A DNA stretch of 64,000 nucleotides from Fibrobacterota bacterium (lineage in GTDB: Bacteria > Fibrobacterota > Fibrobacteria > UBA5070). Location: assembly GCA_016715065.1 (NCBI GenBank), contig JADKBN010000015.1, positions 165,860 through 229,859 of the forward strand, written 5' to 3'. Shown here piece after piece: positions 42,601 to 51,128 of this stretch. The position numbers and the translations under genes were made by a program. The first letter of the stretch is position 1; every line of letters begins with the position of its first letter. Under the pieces are notes generated by a model. The model was not told the origin of the DNA. It was given only the letters and a program-made list of their open reading frames with translations, and ran no database searches.

Positions 42601-43411
42601 CCTTGTTGTAATAAGCAATAGCGGAGTCGTATTTCTTGTCGACGAAGTAGAACTCACCCAAGCGAAGATTCGCCGCGGACAGTTGGCGGGAATTGGGGAA
42701 GTTTCGCGAAATTTCCATGAGCAAGGGGAAGGCGTCAGGGGAACGGCCCATCAAGTCGAAAATAAACGCCGTGCGGTACAAGACCACGTCGCGACGCGCT
42801 CCTTGAGGCAACTCCTTCAAGTATCGCTGGTGTGCAGCCAATCCACGAGCAAACGAGGCCTGGGCAGCCTTGGGCTCAGCTCCACGCCGGTCGTTGGCCC
42901 GCCATCTCGCCCATTCGCGTTCATAACGTTCGCGATTGGCCAAGTTGTCACGCTGATCGGCCTGGTAGTTGATTTCGGCAATATTGAAAAGCGCGTCCTC
43001 GCAACGCTTCGGATCTCCACCCCTGCCGGCGATACAGGCTTCCTTCGCCACTCTCTCGTACAAGCCCAAGGTGACTTGGGACTGTTTGATGCTTTCAGGG
43101 CACAGCGCCTTGAATTTGTCGATGTCGTCCTGGAAGGGCTTCATCTTCACATTCAATGCATTGATCTGGTTACGAAGATTCGCCAGTTCCTGTTGACAGC
43201 TCGCACTGGGGCTCTTTTGGCAATCTTCCTTCTTTTCGCGGCCTCGCTCGTTGATCCTGGAGACTTCCCCCATCAACTGGCCCTTTTCCGCCTCCGCCTT
43301 TTTCTGGGCGATGCAGTCGGGGTGGTTAGCCTGTCCCATGGCCGAGTTGGCAGCCATGATGAGGAGAAATGAAGCGATACGAAGAGTCCGAGCTTTCATA
43401 GTGCCGTTCAT
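39620..43411 (-). CDS. Very large periplasmic TPR protein
   Basis: A 1263-residue exported protein. A signal peptide is present (MKARTLRIASFLLIMAANSAMG, from ATG 43399; ATG 43411 adds three residues). A coiled coil (about 25-95) is followed by many tetratricopeptide-like repeats through about residue 1000, e.g. 'LYHKAEALYQKARYQTASDAF', 'AYYNKVDVSQPGNES' and 'YTAGLAYEKAKNWTDAVRVY'. The C-terminal part is polar with a KEIAEGDLSSDEKIRSLKAI tail. Length and repeats recall the GltD/GltE-type TPR proteins of the myxobacterial Glt complex. It is probably a periplasmic scaffold for the ExbBD-driven machine. There is no lipobox. Confidence 0.8.
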   Translation of the reverse strand: MNGTMKARTLRIASFLLIMAANSAMGQANHPDCIAQKKAEAEKGQLMGEVSRINERGREKKEDCQKSPSASCQQELANLRNQINALNVKMKPFQDDIDKFKALCPESIKQSQVTLGLYERVAKEACIAGRGGDPKRCEDALFNIAEINYQADQRDNLANRERYEREWARWRANDRRGAEPKAAQASFARGLAAHQRYLKELPQGARRDVVLYRTAFIFDLMGRSPDAFPLLMEISRNFPNSRQLSAANLRLGEFYFVDKKYDSAIAYYNKVDVSQPGNESIVGLALYHKAEALYQKARYQTASDAFFDYIERSDKGAFRGDLRSEAILYLGSCFAEFPESYKDGKKYFASKGGRRYEDTLFYELAVKHADRDQHDQAIAALEYFLKTYPDYYKAPLAQIKLIEVWDKKKKVEEAQEAREQLVQKFGRASPWWQKTRNIDKRELEQIQVRVRDVMLEVAMQLHFPGKERKDTNMVKKAIANYQRFIEQYKTEGNWPIYRANIYMADALSFVGKHEAAADAYLWCSGENVLDQRRYREPTSAEKKLTQPVDAGYNAVVELQLAATAEVDKQGGDKVKAYAAPITKRYMQAVESYVTKFPKSPDVADLSYNLFTFQVNGQDWAAAIPSGKRLITNFPTYKYALDARARLAFAYTENKLYSEAESEYVKVIAEMRTKKDSLLPSMITNVGEVIWRMAENAEKGKKVDSAVYHFRRLAKEYPMLPIADSSAFRAAVALENGKRYKDAAQEYINFQTALPNSPLAISALTAAAENFRNARDTASAVKVLLETIFAKYPKDKDSTAFKGIAMAASLYDSSGRQNDKAKTLEVYMARYPDHPQTPAFLYTAGLAYEKAKNWTDAVRVYNFVITKWPTHQYAAEAAFSVPIIEEKQGNKSNTADAYERFATQYPNDKSKVAKAYLRAATFHFEQKNWKKSDELYAKLTKYYSEGQNAVQIDKSYPAEAYYRQGMMRTDSANKIVIGGTNDIKKIAEQASAREGAYKVAGEYFDNSIKLLIEEWTLKSAYQQAENQMKILLDARDIAPPSGTSLKAIQDRMVFRAGWGKGIMPILAAKAAKQYESFVNLTRKANIVNDTTKVAPASVIRTYYITGHSLESIGDAIMEEPCPSKARSGSDQYNEECEFHKAKKEDNQITFQKLSVEKGYAPGIEKAAELGVVGPVVDSIKARITVIAPEDKSLQTQIVEKVMVATPQIKVDRELERAMARIKEIAEGDLSSDEKIRSLKAIAIEGQRSEQDLMSAIQELQKKKK

Positions 43412-43463
43412 CTAAAAAAGTGGATGTACTTACAGAAGGGGCAACACCGATTTTCCAGCAGGA

Positions 43464-45626
43464 TCAGAAGTCAGCCTTTTCGCCAATCGACTCCAAGCAC
43501 TTCTGTGCGGTCGCCAACGCGTAGGTCGCATCCTTCTCCAGACGTGCCTTGTCCTTTTCGAACTTCTTCTGCTTGTTCATGATGTCCTGGAACTTGAAGT
43601 ATTCCTCTTGAGCAGCCAGGATCCGATTGACATTGGGCAGAACAGCGGATCGCTTGTCCAGCACGCGCTCCGAAGGAAGTTGGAGGGTGAGCTGATAGAC
43701 ACTCTCCGAAACCTGTGGCATATCCGCGGTTCCCGCCTTCCACTCGTCTGTCTTCTTCTGGATTTCTTCCTGGGTAAGGAAGCCCTTGCCAAGCAACTGC
43801 TGCACCGTCTGGAAGCTTGTCACCGCCGTCTTGCAATCCTTGCGCGACAGCTGCGAGTATCCCTTCACGAGCCAGCCTTCCGGAATCAGGATCGAGGTCG
43901 CGTCGTTCTTGGTGTAGTTGTCGATGCGCTTGGTGGCTTCTTCCCAGAATTTGGGCTGAGCGGATGCGTTACGGACAAAGCACCAAGCGGCGGCCAGCTG
44001 GGCTTCGTCGTAGTACTGCGAGTTGGACGGAATCTGGTTGTACAGATCCAACGCCTTGGAGAGCTGAGGAGTAGGCAAGGAGTACAGAACGTGTCCGAGC
44101 TTGACAGCCGCACCTTCTTGCAGGTCCTTCTCCGACTTGTTGCGAGGATTCCGCGACAGGATGGATTCGAAGTTCTGCTGGGCCTCGGGAAGCTTGCCTT
44201 CCTGGGTGTTGATCAGGCCCAAGGTGTAGCGAGCATACCCATAGTTGGCATCGTCCTGGCCGATCGACTCGAGAAGCCCACGAGCTTCGGAGTTCTTGCC
44301 CTGTGCGAAGTAGGCCTGGCCCATCACGTAATCGGCGTCGGCCTTGATCTCGTTGCCGCGATATTGGCTGGCGATGATGTTGTAGTTGGTCTGTGCATCG
44401 GCCCAATTGCCATCCTTGTAGGCGATGTTCAACAACTGGAAGTAGAACTTGGGAGGATACTTGTTTTCAGGATTTCCGAAGTTCTGGATGCCGGTGTTGT
44501 ACACCTTCTTGGCCACCGAGTGCATCTGGAGGTTTTCCAGGCTCTTGCCCTGGTAGTAAGTCGCGATGTCCGCCTTCTGGAAGGTGGGATACTTCACGAC
44601 CACACGGCCGAAGGCATAGGAAGATTCCAGGAAACGGCGCTGGAGGTACAGCTGCATCGCTTCGCGGAAGCGCTCTTCCGGCTCGCGGATCAGACGCCAG
44701 TAACGCTTCGCCCCGAGAAACTCCTCGCGGGTGGGACCGACACGAGTGGTCAGCTTGACGTTCCAGATCAGACCGCGCTTTTGATCTTCCCACGAAATGC
44801 CGTCATGCGACACGTCGAGTTCGATCTCCAGGTAACGCAACAACGAAAGCCGCTGCGCATTGCCTGCGAAGGTGATCATGGGGAAGCCTTCGCGAGTGAT
44901 CTTGCCACCCAACGCCACGTTCGGCGAGAGATAGTACTGCGCGCCGACCGCCCAGGCGTTCTGGGGCTGTTCGCCGCCCAGATCGATGATCGAGAATTCC
45001 GCACGACCCGCCAATGTGCGGCTCAGTCCCAACCAATGGACACCCAGGTTCAGGTTGCGCGTATTGTCGAAGCCCGGCTGCTGGTAGGCGTTCTGGACCG
45101 CGGCACCCAGTTTCAGGTAACCTGCCTTGGTGTCCTGGAAGGGGTTGAGCAACAATCCGAAGTCAGTGGCGAACGGATTGCTCTTGTCGCCGAAATTGTT
45201 GAAGTTCAGAACCTGGATGTTCGCGCCCAGCGTGAGCCAGTGGAGAACGCGGTAGCCGTACCCCAGAAGGATGGCGTCTTTGCGCCACGCTCTGGAAGTT
45301 CCTGAAGCGGTCTGGTCCTCCGCGGCGTCGACAGTGGCACCGTTGATGAACATGGTGGCGCCGATGGTCTGCTGCAGGCCGATCGGTGCCACTCCGGAGA
45401 CGTATTCCAATCCGGCCTGACCGTTCACCGTGCTGTACATTCCCAGCATGATCTCGGTTTGGTCGGCATCGGTGATGTTGCCGGGATTGATGAACAGCGG
45501 CGTATTCTGACCAAAGTCCCCGAAGTAATCGGTCTGCTGGTAACGGGTCTTGGAGTAATCCAGAGCAAGCGCATGGCCAGCCAGGAGAGTGGTTGCGGCA
45601 AAAACTGCTGTGCGTGCGGTCTTCAC
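43464..45626 (-). CDS. Outer-membrane beta-barrel fused to TPR repeats
   Basis: A 720-residue protein. GTG 45626 is chosen over GTG 45644 because GGGAG lies seven bases upstream and it begins the signal peptide (MKTARTAVFAATTLLAGHALA). Residues about 20-290 are amphipathic beta strands of a PorV/PorQ-like or Omp-type barrel (PLFINPGNITDADQTEIMLG, LLGYGYRVLHWLTLGANIQV). From about 300 on there are TPR-like helices (AMQLYLQRRFLESSYAFGRV, MGQAYFAQGKNSEARGLL). The barrel-TPR order suggests an outer-membrane anchor that presents periplasmic repeats to the 1263-residue protein encoded next. Confidence 0.75.
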   Translation of the reverse strand: MKTARTAVFAATTLLAGHALALDYSKTRYQQTDYFGDFGQNTPLFINPGNITDADQTEIMLGMYSTVNGQAGLEYVSGVAPIGLQQTIGATMFINGATVDAAEDQTASGTSRAWRKDAILLGYGYRVLHWLTLGANIQVLNFNNFGDKSNPFATDFGLLLNPFQDTKAGYLKLGAAVQNAYQQPGFDNTRNLNLGVHWLGLSRTLAGRAEFSIIDLGGEQPQNAWAVGAQYYLSPNVALGGKITREGFPMITFAGNAQRLSLLRYLEIELDVSHDGISWEDQKRGLIWNVKLTTRVGPTREEFLGAKRYWRLIREPEERFREAMQLYLQRRFLESSYAFGRVVVKYPTFQKADIATYYQGKSLENLQMHSVAKKVYNTGIQNFGNPENKYPPKFYFQLLNIAYKDGNWADAQTNYNIIASQYRGNEIKADADYVMGQAYFAQGKNSEARGLLESIGQDDANYGYARYTLGLINTQEGKLPEAQQNFESILSRNPRNKSEKDLQEGAAVKLGHVLYSLPTPQLSKALDLYNQIPSNSQYYDEAQLAAAWCFVRNASAQPKFWEEATKRIDNYTKNDATSILIPEGWLVKGYSQLSRKDCKTAVTSFQTVQQLLGKGFLTQEEIQKKTDEWKAGTADMPQVSESVYQLTLQLPSERVLDKRSAVLPNVNRILAAQEEYFKFQDIMNKQKKFEKDKARLEKDATYALATAQKCLESIGEKADF

Positions 45627-45640
45627 GTTGCGTCTCCCGA

Positions 45641-46597
45641 TCACTTGGACTTTTTGGAGGATTTGGACTTGCTCTTGCCGGTCGCTCCGGAGCTGGGCTC
45701 GGAGGTGGCTGCACCGGCGCTACCGGAACCGGAAGGTTCGGTGACACTGGACGAGCTCGAAGAGGTCGGGGCTGGTGCTCGACGAACACCATCCCAAAGC
45801 CCGATGTTCACTTCGCTTTCGCCAGCGCTGAGCATCGGCGAGCCATCCTGGACATCGGCGTTCAGCGAGTAGGGCGAGTAGGAGCGGAACACCGGATCCA
45901 TGGACTTGTTCGACCGCTCCACCTTCGCGAAGGAGTTGAACGGGTAGTAGTTGTGCCAGATATTGTTGGAACGGATGTTCGACTGCATTTCCTTGTCGAT
46001 GAACACACCGTATTCATGGTTGCCTACCATGATGTTGTTGCGGAGGTTCACGGTGCCGGTTCCCAGGGCGCTGATCCCCGAGTAGCCATTGCGCAAGATG
46101 ACGTTGTTTTCGACCCAGACGTTCTGGGCGTTCACGCCATACATCATGATGCCGGACCAGCGATTGCCGAAGATCACGTTGTTTTTGATGTGAGGCTGGG
46201 AGATGTAAGCCCCGATGCCCGAGCCATGATTGTCTCGGATGATGTTGTCGTGGATCTTGGGCGTGGTGTTCTCGCACAAGATGCCATCGATCCCGTTGCG
46301 GATGGTGAAGCCGTAGATTTCGGCTTGGGCTTCGCCCAGAACCGTAGGCCCACTCCTCCCACCATCGATGATGGTGGTGTTCCTGTCTTCGCCGGCCAGG
46401 ATGATGCCCTGGGTCAGCTTGACATTCTCCTTGTAGACGCCGGGACGAACGAAGACGGTGTCTCCGAACTCCACTTGGCGAAGCGCCTCACGGATGGTGG
46501 GATACTGCGTCGGTACGACTACAGTCTTCGCAAGAGCGGTGGAGGACGAAAATACCACAGCTCCCAAGGCAACGCCTAGGGATACGAAGTGCTTCAT
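45641..46597 (-). CDS. Secreted parallel beta-helix protein
   Basis: A 318-residue exported protein with signal peptide (MKHFVSLGVALGAVVFSSST) and a right-handed beta-helix of the pectate-lyase/NosD type: 'TVVVPTQYPTIREALRQVEF', then short repeats such as IRDNHGSGIGAYI, NVIFGNRWSGIMMYG, NVILRNGYSGISALG and NIMVGNHEYGVFI. The tail is serine-, glycine- and lysine-rich (KSKSKSSKKSK). The ATG at 46597 has AGGA eight bases upstream. It is the first gene of the envelope operon. It may be a surface or sugar-binding component; no catalytic residues can be assigned. Confidence 0.8.
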   Translation of the reverse strand: MKHFVSLGVALGAVVFSSSTALAKTVVVPTQYPTIREALRQVEFGDTVFVRPGVYKENVKLTQGIILAGEDRNTTIIDGGRSGPTVLGEAQAEIYGFTIRNGIDGILCENTTPKIHDNIIRDNHGSGIGAYISQPHIKNNVIFGNRWSGIMMYGVNAQNVWVENNVILRNGYSGISALGTGTVNLRNNIMVGNHEYGVFIDKEMQSNIRSNNIWHNYYPFNSFAKVERSNKSMDPVFRSYSPYSLNADVQDGSPMLSAGESEVNIGLWDGVRRAPAPTSSSSSSVTEPSGSGSAGAATSEPSSGATGKSKSKSSKKSK

Positions 46598-46694
46598 GGC
46601 GATTCCTGGCTGATAGGAAGGAAGAACGGGAGCACTGGAGTTAGAAAAACTGATGTGCAAAATGGAAGTAGGCCACCTGAGGCGGCACCGAGGG

Positions 46695-46723
46695 AAAGTA
46701 TGGCACCACCCGCCCTCAGTCAA
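46695..46723 (-). promoter_or_regulatory. Candidate promoter of the envelope-machine operon
   Basis: On the minus strand TTGACT (46723-46718) is a five-of-six -35. A 15- or 17-base spacer leads to CATACT or TACTTT (46702-46695). The leader to ATG 46597 would be about 90 bases. The -10 is weak, so this is tentative. Confidence 0.4.
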
Positions 46724-46841
46724 GCCGTTTTGTCCCGTTTCCTCGGAAACAGTCCCCCTTTTCCCCTATCCTCCCCTAACAACCTGTGGTTTTCCTAGTT
46801 TTCCCGGGTTCTCGAGGCCTCACAATCGAAGGGATCCATAG

Positions 46842-48155
46842 ATGGAAATCGCGGTCATTGGCACAGGTTACGTTGGGCTTGTGGCCGGCGCGTGCTTTGC
46901 CGAAAGCGGAAATACCGTCGTTTGTGTCGATCTCGATCCCGCCAAGGTGGAGTCTTTGAGCAAGGGAATCGCCACGATCTACGAGCCGGGTCTTGAGGAA
47001 ATGCTGCGACGAAACCTGCATGCAGGCAGGATTTCCTTTACCACTTCCACCCCTGAGGCCGTGGCCGCCTCTCAGGTTGTGTTCATCGCAGTGGGCACTC
47101 CCCAAGGGGAGGATGGCTCAGCGGACCTTTCCTACGTTCTTGCCGCGGCACGGCAGATCGGCCAGGCCATGAACGGCCCCAAGATCGTTGTGGACAAATC
47201 CACCGTTCCTGTGGGCACCGCGGAGCTTGTGACCAAGGAAATCCAGGCGGTCACTTCACACAAGGTTGTCGTCGTATCGAATCCGGAATTCCTGAAGGAA
47301 GGAAACGCCCTCGACGACTTCCTCAAGCCCGACCGCGTGGTGATCGGCACGGACGATCTGGAAGCTCGCCAGGTCATGGAAGACCTCTACTCTCCGTTCG
47401 TTCGCACCGGAAAACCCATCCTGTTCATGGATCCGAGGTCGGCGGAGCTGGCCAAATACGCGGCGAACACCCTACTGGCCACCAAGATCTCTTTCATGAA
47501 CGAGATGGCCAACTTGTGTGAGGCGCTGGGAGCCGACGTGGGCAAGGTTCGCGAAGGAATCGGAACCGATGTCCGTATCGGGCCCCATTTCCTGTTTCCC
47601 GGCCCTGGTTATGGTGGGTCGTGTTTTCCCAAGGACGTATCCGCTCTTGGGAAGATCGCCTCCGATGCTGGATTCGATTTCAAGATTCTCCAGGCCGTGA
47701 CCGCGGTGAACGAACGCCAACGGCGTGTGGTGCTTGGCAAGGTCGAGTCGGAATTCGGCAAGGATCTCACCGGAAAAACCTTCGCCATCTGGGGTCTGGC
47801 CTTCAAACCCAAGACCGACGACATGCGGGAGTCTCCCAGTCTCACCGTCATCCGCGGGCTCCTGGAACGCGGCGCCAAGGTGGTCGCGCACGACCCCGAG
47901 GCCATCAAGGAAGCCAAGCGCATTTTCGGCGACACCATCGGTTTCACCGAGAACAATTACGAGGCCTGCACGGATGCCGACGCGTTGCTGGTGCTCACCG
48001 AATGGAGCACCTACCAGAGACCGAATTTCGAGACCATCAAGAGGCTCTTGCGTCGGCCGTTGGTCATCGATGCCCGCAACATCTACACTCCCGATCGCAT
48101 GAAGCAGATGGGCTTCACCTACCACTCGATCGGCCGTGCGACCGTAAGTCCCTGA
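46842..48155 (+). CDS. ugd: UDP-glucose 6-dehydrogenase
   Basis: The enzyme oxidises UDP-glucose twice with NAD to UDP-glucuronate, a precursor for exopolysaccharide or capsule. The 437 residues have the NAD-binding GTGYVGLVAGACFA (residues 7-20), VAVGTP-type VFIAVGTPQGE, STVPVGT, NPEFLKEG, the GPGYGGSCFPKD active site with catalytic cysteine (near residue 259), GLAFKPKTDDMRESPS and the C-terminal LTEW. AAGG lies nine bases before the ATG. Its stop is six bases from the convergent glycosidase-like gene. A Wzi-like gene at the right end of the window may be functionally linked. Confidence 0.96.
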   Translation: MEIAVIGTGYVGLVAGACFAESGNTVVCVDLDPAKVESLSKGIATIYEPGLEEMLRRNLHAGRISFTTSTPEAVAASQVVFIAVGTPQGEDGSADLSYVLAAARQIGQAMNGPKIVVDKSTVPVGTAELVTKEIQAVTSHKVVVVSNPEFLKEGNALDDFLKPDRVVIGTDDLEARQVMEDLYSPFVRTGKPILFMDPRSAELAKYAANTLLATKISFMNEMANLCEALGADVGKVREGIGTDVRIGPHFLFPGPGYGGSCFPKDVSALGKIASDAGFDFKILQAVTAVNERQRRVVLGKVESEFGKDLTGKTFAIWGLAFKPKTDDMRESPSLTVIRGLLERGAKVVAHDPEAIKEAKRIFGDTIGFTENNYEACTDADALLVLTEWSTYQRPNFETIKRLLRRPLVIDARNIYTPDRMKQMGFTYHSIGRATVSP

Positions 48156-48161
48156 AGAGGC

Positions 48162-51065
48162 TCACCAGGGGATCGTGAAGGTCTCCTGGCGGCCATCGCA
48201 TTCCACGAGCACCCAACCAGGACCTTGCCCGGAGGGGATCGGCCACTGTCGCGAGCCTGGCTCCACGCTTCCTTCCCAACGATCCCGAGTTCGCCCGCGA
48301 GCATCGAAGTGGCTCCACCGGATCTTGGCATGCGCCAGTGCGTTCCATTGCAGGACCCACCTGCCACCGCGCGCGAAAAGACGTCCCCTCGGGCCTGCCG
48401 GAGCCATTTGGACGCGAAGCGCCGAAATGCACCCAGCCAGCCGCAGGAACGCTCCGCCCTTGGCTCTGGAAAGGACGATCCGTCCAGCCGAGTCCATCTC
48501 CATCGCGACCGGACTTCCATCGAAGTCGTTTCTTGCGGAGGTGAGGACGGAGGGCCAAGGCAGGGATGCCGGATTGAGGACAATTTCCGACTGATCGCCG
48601 AGCATTCCCACATGAAGCACGGAATCGCCTTCCCGGCGCAGGAGCACCGGACCCGACGTGGAGACCCCGTCGATCTCGATGTCTCCCCCATCCGGGTCGA
48701 CGAACCAGCGATCGGACAAACGCACCAGCGAAACGATCCGGCCGTCCTCGCGGATCCTCCCGATCCGTTCCCGCCCGTCCGTGGCCAAAAAACCCTTGGG
48801 AGGCAAGGACTGCGAACCCTCCGTGCGATCGACCCGGTCGAAATTCGCATCCACGGCCCAGCCAGTCTCGAAGCGCGTGCGCTGCACCTTCCGATCCGAT
48901 GACAGAATCTGAAAGTCCGTCATCTTCGAAAACCCCATGCGGCTGTGGATGGCGGAAAGGAGGTTGATCGAACGCAGATACCGGATCCGCAACGAATCCC
49001 ACATGCGCCGCCCCTTGGGCATGATCAACGGCATGGTGGCGTACAGGGCGTTCCACGCATCCTTGTCGTCCCAGCGCTGCGGAACCTTGGACTGGCCATC
49101 TCCCGTGTACCAGGTGGGAGCGAAGCCGTCGTGGCTGGCCAACGGCAGCAACGGCACGCGGATGGCCGGATCCATGCTCAGCGAATCCATGAGGGGTTCC
49201 GGGGGCTCCGGAGTGGACCAATCGTAACCCGCATTGTCCACCGAAGCGATGCTCATGGGGCCTTCTCCCCAATCGACGTGGGAGAACGCGAAGTCGCGCG
49301 CCTGTTCGCTGCCGGTCACCAACCGGAACGTGTCGTGGACCACGGCCAGGGCCGCGTCGCGGAAGGCAGCGTCCTGCCCCCGGTCAACCGGGTGGTGAGG
49401 AGAAAAGCACTCCTGGAGGCCGATCGCAAGTTCCACATCCACGAACCGCGCGTTGCGCCGGACCTTTTTCCGCTCCAGCTCCAGGGCGTCGCGCGCGAGC
49501 TTGGGATGCGTGGCCGAGCAGATCTCCCAAGCCTGGCTCGGGCTGCCGTCGGGATTTGTCGCCAGCCATCCTTTCATCATGGAACCGTCGGCCAACCGGA
49601 TGATCCCATCCGGGTAGAGCGCATCCCTCGGTTCGACCTGGTTGGGGTAGGCGTCGGCGTAGTTTTCATAGACCGTGGTCAGCCAGCCTTTGGCGTCGAG
49701 GCTGTCGAACAGGACGGAGTCGCTTCCCGACAGGCTGACGAGGGCGCGCTCCATACCCAGCGCACGAAGCGTATCGAACGTGGAGGAACGGATCCGGCCC
49801 CAATCGCCCTGGACCCAGAAATCGACCGCGCCCCGCAGCCGCTCGATCTTCGGATTGACCGCGGCTTTTTCCGTCCAGGTCCGGAACCGACCCAATTCGA
49901 TCTGTCGTTGCCGATGGCGTCTGGCCATCTCGGCGAATCCCCCGCCGCGCAACGGGGCCACGACCAGGGAACGTTGCCGCGCCCAAACCCCCTTGGCGGG
50001 CTCGATGAAGGTGCGGGGATGGAGAAGTCCGTCGTTGCCCCGCTGCGCCGATTGGCTCCATCCCCAAGGCTGGTCCAGGGACACAACAAATCCCGTCCTG
50101 CCGTCGGTGGCGCCCGCGATCGCCTGCGACACCTGCCAATGGGAGAAGTTCGAGCTGGTCTGGCTCCACGGGCTGGTGGGAGCGTCCACAGGCCACACGA
50201 TCCCCGTGCCGCGAGGACTGACCATGAATTGTCCCGACCGGACCGCGGGGGTGCCTGGAAAAGCGAATTCGGAGGACATGCGGTGAGCGGAATCCGCTTG
50301 CAGGGAAATCCTCAGGGATCCGCCGCGAAGCCAAGCGGAAACGACGAGGGTGTCATCTGTGGACAATTCCCGGCATCGGATTCCCACGGTGTCCCCCCGC
50401 CAGGCCACGGAATCGACGCGAAGCCCCGCCACGGCTCCGAAACGGACCGTGTCGCCTGTGAGGGAATCCCGCATCCAGATCGAGAGATCGAGCGGATCCA
50501 CCGACACCCGCAGGGAATCGTTGGCCAGAACCGGAAGCCTTGCGATCCGAACAGCCGGCTCGACCAATCGGAGGTCGACATCGTCGAAGGCCACACGTGC
50601 CACCCCGTTGCCGACGATCCTTGGCTGGATCGTCGCAACCCCGATGGGAACGACGAAACGCGCCACCACCTTTTGCCAGAGGGTATCGGATCCAGCCACT
50701 TCCACGGAAAACGCGGACCAGGCCTGGACGTTTCCGGAGGAATCGCGGGTGACCACGCTGATCGATGCGTCGCCTTGCAGCAAACCGACCTTCGCCCAAG
50801 CGCTCCATTGCCACAGCTCCCCCGCCCCGACAGGCTGGCGGACCGACGGGAAAAGCGTCCAGTCCTGCGATCCCAGGTGGCGCACCTCCCGGCACTTGGA
50901 GCCGCCGTGGCATCCACTTTGCACCATCGCTGCTTGGGCCGAATCCGGGGAGCGTGCCCACAGGGAACTCCAGCCAAGCGTATCGGATTCGAACCCGGGA
51001 TTGGCCACCACGTTGGAATCGATCGTGGCGGCGGCGCACAATGACAGAAGGGAGGGAAGGATCAT
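48162..51065 (-). CDS. Large secreted glycosidase-like protein
   Basis: A 967-residue exported protein. A short signal peptide starts at ATG 51065 (MILPSLLSLCAAATIDSN). Residues about 20-160 are a jelly-roll CBM4/9-like domain (VVANPGFESDTLGWSSLW, then FDDVDLRLVE). The middle (about 400-780) resembles GH101/GH129-like alpha-N-acetylgalactosaminidase relatives in layout: WLTTVYENYADAYPNQ, MKGWLATNPDG, FVDVELAIGLQECFSPHHPVDR, VTGSEQARDFA and a following acidic patch DWGEGPMS. The last 70 residues (HFDARGRTRDRWEGS, GWVLVECDGRQETFTIPW) resemble a type IX-like C-terminal domain. The family assignment is tentative; the exported, multidomain nature is clear. Confidence 0.6.
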   Translation of the reverse strand: MILPSLLSLCAAATIDSNVVANPGFESDTLGWSSLWARSPDSAQAAMVQSGCHGGSKCREVRHLGSQDWTLFPSVRQPVGAGELWQWSAWAKVGLLQGDASISVVTRDSSGNVQAWSAFSVEVAGSDTLWQKVVARFVVPIGVATIQPRIVGNGVARVAFDDVDLRLVEPAVRIARLPVLANDSLRVSVDPLDLSIWMRDSLTGDTVRFGAVAGLRVDSVAWRGDTVGIRCRELSTDDTLVVSAWLRGGSLRISLQADSAHRMSSEFAFPGTPAVRSGQFMVSPRGTGIVWPVDAPTSPWSQTSSNFSHWQVSQAIAGATDGRTGFVVSLDQPWGWSQSAQRGNDGLLHPRTFIEPAKGVWARQRSLVVAPLRGGGFAEMARRHRQRQIELGRFRTWTEKAAVNPKIERLRGAVDFWVQGDWGRIRSSTFDTLRALGMERALVSLSGSDSVLFDSLDAKGWLTTVYENYADAYPNQVEPRDALYPDGIIRLADGSMMKGWLATNPDGSPSQAWEICSATHPKLARDALELERKKVRRNARFVDVELAIGLQECFSPHHPVDRGQDAAFRDAALAVVHDTFRLVTGSEQARDFAFSHVDWGEGPMSIASVDNAGYDWSTPEPPEPLMDSLSMDPAIRVPLLPLASHDGFAPTWYTGDGQSKVPQRWDDKDAWNALYATMPLIMPKGRRMWDSLRIRYLRSINLLSAIHSRMGFSKMTDFQILSSDRKVQRTRFETGWAVDANFDRVDRTEGSQSLPPKGFLATDGRERIGRIREDGRIVSLVRLSDRWFVDPDGGDIEIDGVSTSGPVLLRREGDSVLHVGMLGDQSEIVLNPASLPWPSVLTSARNDFDGSPVAMEMDSAGRIVLSRAKGGAFLRLAGCISALRVQMAPAGPRGRLFARGGRWVLQWNALAHAKIRWSHFDARGRTRDRWEGSVEPGSRQWPIPSGQGPGWVLVECDGRQETFTIPW

Positions 51066-51128
51066 CCGCGCATTGTACACCTTTGCCGACCGACTTCCAA
51101 ACGAGGTTTGGCTACCTTCGCATGTCCG

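Noticed and set aside
41162..43372. A 736-codon plus-strand frame inside the large TPR gene
   Set aside because: Antisense to the TPR protein, whose repeats and signal peptide are clear on the other strand.
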